A stretch of 25,140 nucleotides of DNA from Planctomycetota bacterium (GTDB lineage: Bacteria; Planctomycetota; Phycisphaerae; Sedimentisphaerales; Anaerohalosphaeraceae), in contig JAAYQH010000239.1 of assembly GCA_012519365.1 (NCBI GenBank), forward strand, positions 1 to 25,140, in the 5' to 3' direction. The position numbers were made by a program, and so were the translations under genes. Numbering within the stretch: position 1 is the stretch's first letter; each line of letters starts with the position of its first letter. Positions 23,954-25,140 of the stretch are shown here, piece after piece. Below the pieces are notes generated by a model, which did no database searches, had not been told where the DNA came from, and saw nothing but the letters and a program-made list of their open reading frames with translations.

Positions 23954-24601
23954 CTATCGCAACAAATCAGGCCGTCTCCGACGGAGCCATTCGGGCAATT
24001 GCTCAGGCTTGACGTCACGCCAAAGGCCCCGGCGTTCTGCGATAGCCTGCTCCATCAATTCGACAAAAACCTCAAACCGACTGTGCGAAAAACGAAGATC
24101 CGCATAGCCGAAACCGTCGCGGATAAGATTTTCGTTCAACATCTCCCCCTTCGGCAAGATAAGATACGCCAAAAGCCGACCATACCGATCTCGTTCATCG
24201 GAAACAGCATCCAGCACGACCGTTACCACCTTCCCTTGCGCCAAATGCGCAGTATATTCGGTCGCTTCGGGACCAAAATACATCTTCCCCACTGTCGGGT
24301 GTTGGGTCTCAGGCGTATCGACCCCCAACAAACGAATACGGGTAAAAGGGCTGTCTCCGTCTGGTGCCTCGATATCTAATGTATCCCCATCAACAATATT
24401 GACAACATTAAATGCGTGTTGATGGTAGCGTTTCCGATCGGCACTGGCCCACGCGGCCACACGCACCGCCTGACGGACAGGTCCCAAAAAATGGCGGTCC
24501 AGCACTACCCCAAGAGGCAGGCCAATAAAGACAAACAACGCCCAGAGGGCGAACAATCGCCTTCGACTCATGGCCCTACGCAACGGTTTACGGCGTACCA
24601 T
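23954..24601 (-). CDS. Membrane-anchored thermonuclease (staphylococcal nuclease family)
   Basis: An extracytoplasmic nuclease of 215 residues. A basic N-terminus (MVRRKPLRRAMSRRRL) and one hydrophobic helix (about 17-34) indicate a signal anchor. The SNase fold begins near 63. Every catalytic position of the Staphylococcus enzyme can be matched: metal ligands in VDGDT (D71, D73) and D95, arginine R90 and glutamate E98 in RLLGVDTPET, and the second arginine R142 in DRYGR. The C-terminal helix motif FELMEQA-like segment and ERRGLW are also present. It should therefore be active and calcium-dependent. A second ATG at codon 11 is a possible start. It lies about 40 bp after the aspartate kinase gene on the same strand and may be read through from it. 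Its role may be nutrient DNA/RNA degradation; this is not shown by the sequence. Confidence 0.92.
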   Translation of the reverse strand: MVRRKPLRRAMSRRRLFALWALFVFIGLPLGVVLDRHFLGPVRQAVRVAAWASADRKRYHQHAFNVVNIVDGDTLDIEAPDGDSPFTRIRLLGVDTPETQHPTVGKMYFGPEATEYTAHLAQGKVVTVVLDAVSDERDRYGRLLAYLILPKGEMLNENLIRDGFGYADLRFSHSRFEVFVELMEQAIAERRGLWRDVKPEQLPEWLRRRRPDLLR

Positions 24602-24639
24602 CGTCCCGAATTTTCCGGCATCAGAGGAATAAGCCGACC

Positions 24640-25140
24640 TTACACGTGACGTTCAGCCGGAGGTTTGTCCAGCTCGAAGGCATCACAGACCGCGACCAAG
24701 GCCTTTTCGCCCTGCTCGATATCGACCAGACAGCTAATCCGAATCTCACTGGTGGTAATCGAGTCGATGTTGATTTGCTTTTCGGCCAGTGCCGAGAACA
24801 TCTTTTCAGCCACGCCGTAATGCGACTGCATTCCGACACCGACAATAGACACCTCGGCCACATCTTCCCGCACAAGAACCGACTGGCAATGAACTTCGTT
24901 GCGAATGTCGGCGATTGCCTGACGGGCCACATCCAAATCAGACGTCGAGACGGTAAACGAGATGTTTGCTTTCTCGGGGCTGACCTCCGTTTGGATAATA
25001 TCATTGACGCTGACCCGCTTGACAGCCAAATGGGTGAATATCTTGGCCGCACAGCCGGGTATATGGTCCACGCCGATGAGGGCAATCTTGGCCAGGTCTT
25101 TTTGAATCGTTGCGCCGGAGACCAATATATGTTCCATTTC
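24640..25140 (-). CDS. lysC: Aspartate kinase, C-terminal regulatory part (5' end outside the window)
   Basis: The frame is open at the window edge (GAA ATG GAA...), so the visible 167 residues are the end of a longer protein; the ATG at 25137 is probably internal. It carries two ACT domains: ALIGVDHIPGCAAKIFTHLA...VSVNDIIQTE, then VSIVGVGMQSHYGVAEKMFSAL...INIDSITTSEIRISCLVD. This is the hallmark of monofunctional aspartokinase, where lysine and/or threonine bind between ACT domains for feedback inhibition. The enzyme phosphorylates aspartate at the start of the lysine, methionine and threonine pathway (in bacteria also diaminopimelate). The kinase domain lies beyond position 25140. The symbol follows the usual monofunctional type. 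Confidence 0.92.
   Translation of the reverse strand, partial: EMEHILVSGATIQKDLAKIALIGVDHIPGCAAKIFTHLAVKRVSVNDIIQTEVSPEKANISFTVSTSDLDVARQAIADIRNEVHCQSVLVREDVAEVSIVGVGMQSHYGVAEKMFSALAEKQINIDSITTSEIRISCLVDIEQGEKALVAVCDAFELDKPPAERHV

Noticed and set aside
23779..24018. Minus-strand open frame of 79 codons between the thermonuclease and TolC-like genes
   Set aside because: It overlaps both neighbours, crosses the T run of a terminator candidate, and shows no family match.

Overview
The window carries about twenty genes of a Gram-negative-type bacterium. It is most likely a planctomycete, and Phycisphaerae is my guess. The evidence is a gene of the Planctomycetes/Verrucomicrobia-restricted Minf_1886 family (TIGR04138), a PSP1 protein with a long charged tail, an outer-membrane efflux operon, a uroporphyrinogen-decarboxylase-family gene next to an AraC regulator, and moderate G+C (a little above 50% by eye). 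There is no rRNA, tRNA, CRISPR array, phage or transposase gene.

Layout. (1) 1-1513: a URO-D family gene cut by the window edge, divergent from an AraC regulator, sharing a short promoter region with a perfect palindrome. (2) 1678-8473, plus strand: a probable operon of a six-helix membrane protein, thymidylate kinase, DNA polymerase III delta-prime, a RicT/YaaT-like PSP1 protein, methionyl-tRNA synthetase and the Minf_1886 protein. Its core order tmk-holB-ricT resembles the Bacillus tmk-holB-yaaT region. (3) 8534-12459, minus strand: etfB-etfA-acyl-CoA dehydrogenase with a promoter and a terminator. (4) 12807-15439: clpB with a strong terminator. (5) 15470-17937, minus: a structured small RNA with its own promoter and terminator, probably 6S RNA, then pheT. 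(6) 18121-23803, minus: a four-gene tripartite efflux operon (TolC-like, adaptor, ATPase, permease). (7) 23954-25140, minus: a membrane-anchored thermonuclease and the C-terminus of an aspartate kinase.

The most unusual part is 2448-3640. The resident tmk is cut after about 37 codons, where a roughly 200-bp nested palindromic (REP/BIME- or MITE-like) element begins. It is followed at once by a second, complete and much more A+T-rich tmk. The next gene, holB, has its N-terminus in the wrong frame, in a way exactly explained by loss of one copy of a 14-bp tandem repeat. This looks like xenologous replacement of an essential gene inside a housekeeping operon, with local damage beside it. I see no new defence system or large novel cluster; the novelty lies in this replacement and its repeat element, and in the candidate 6S RNA.
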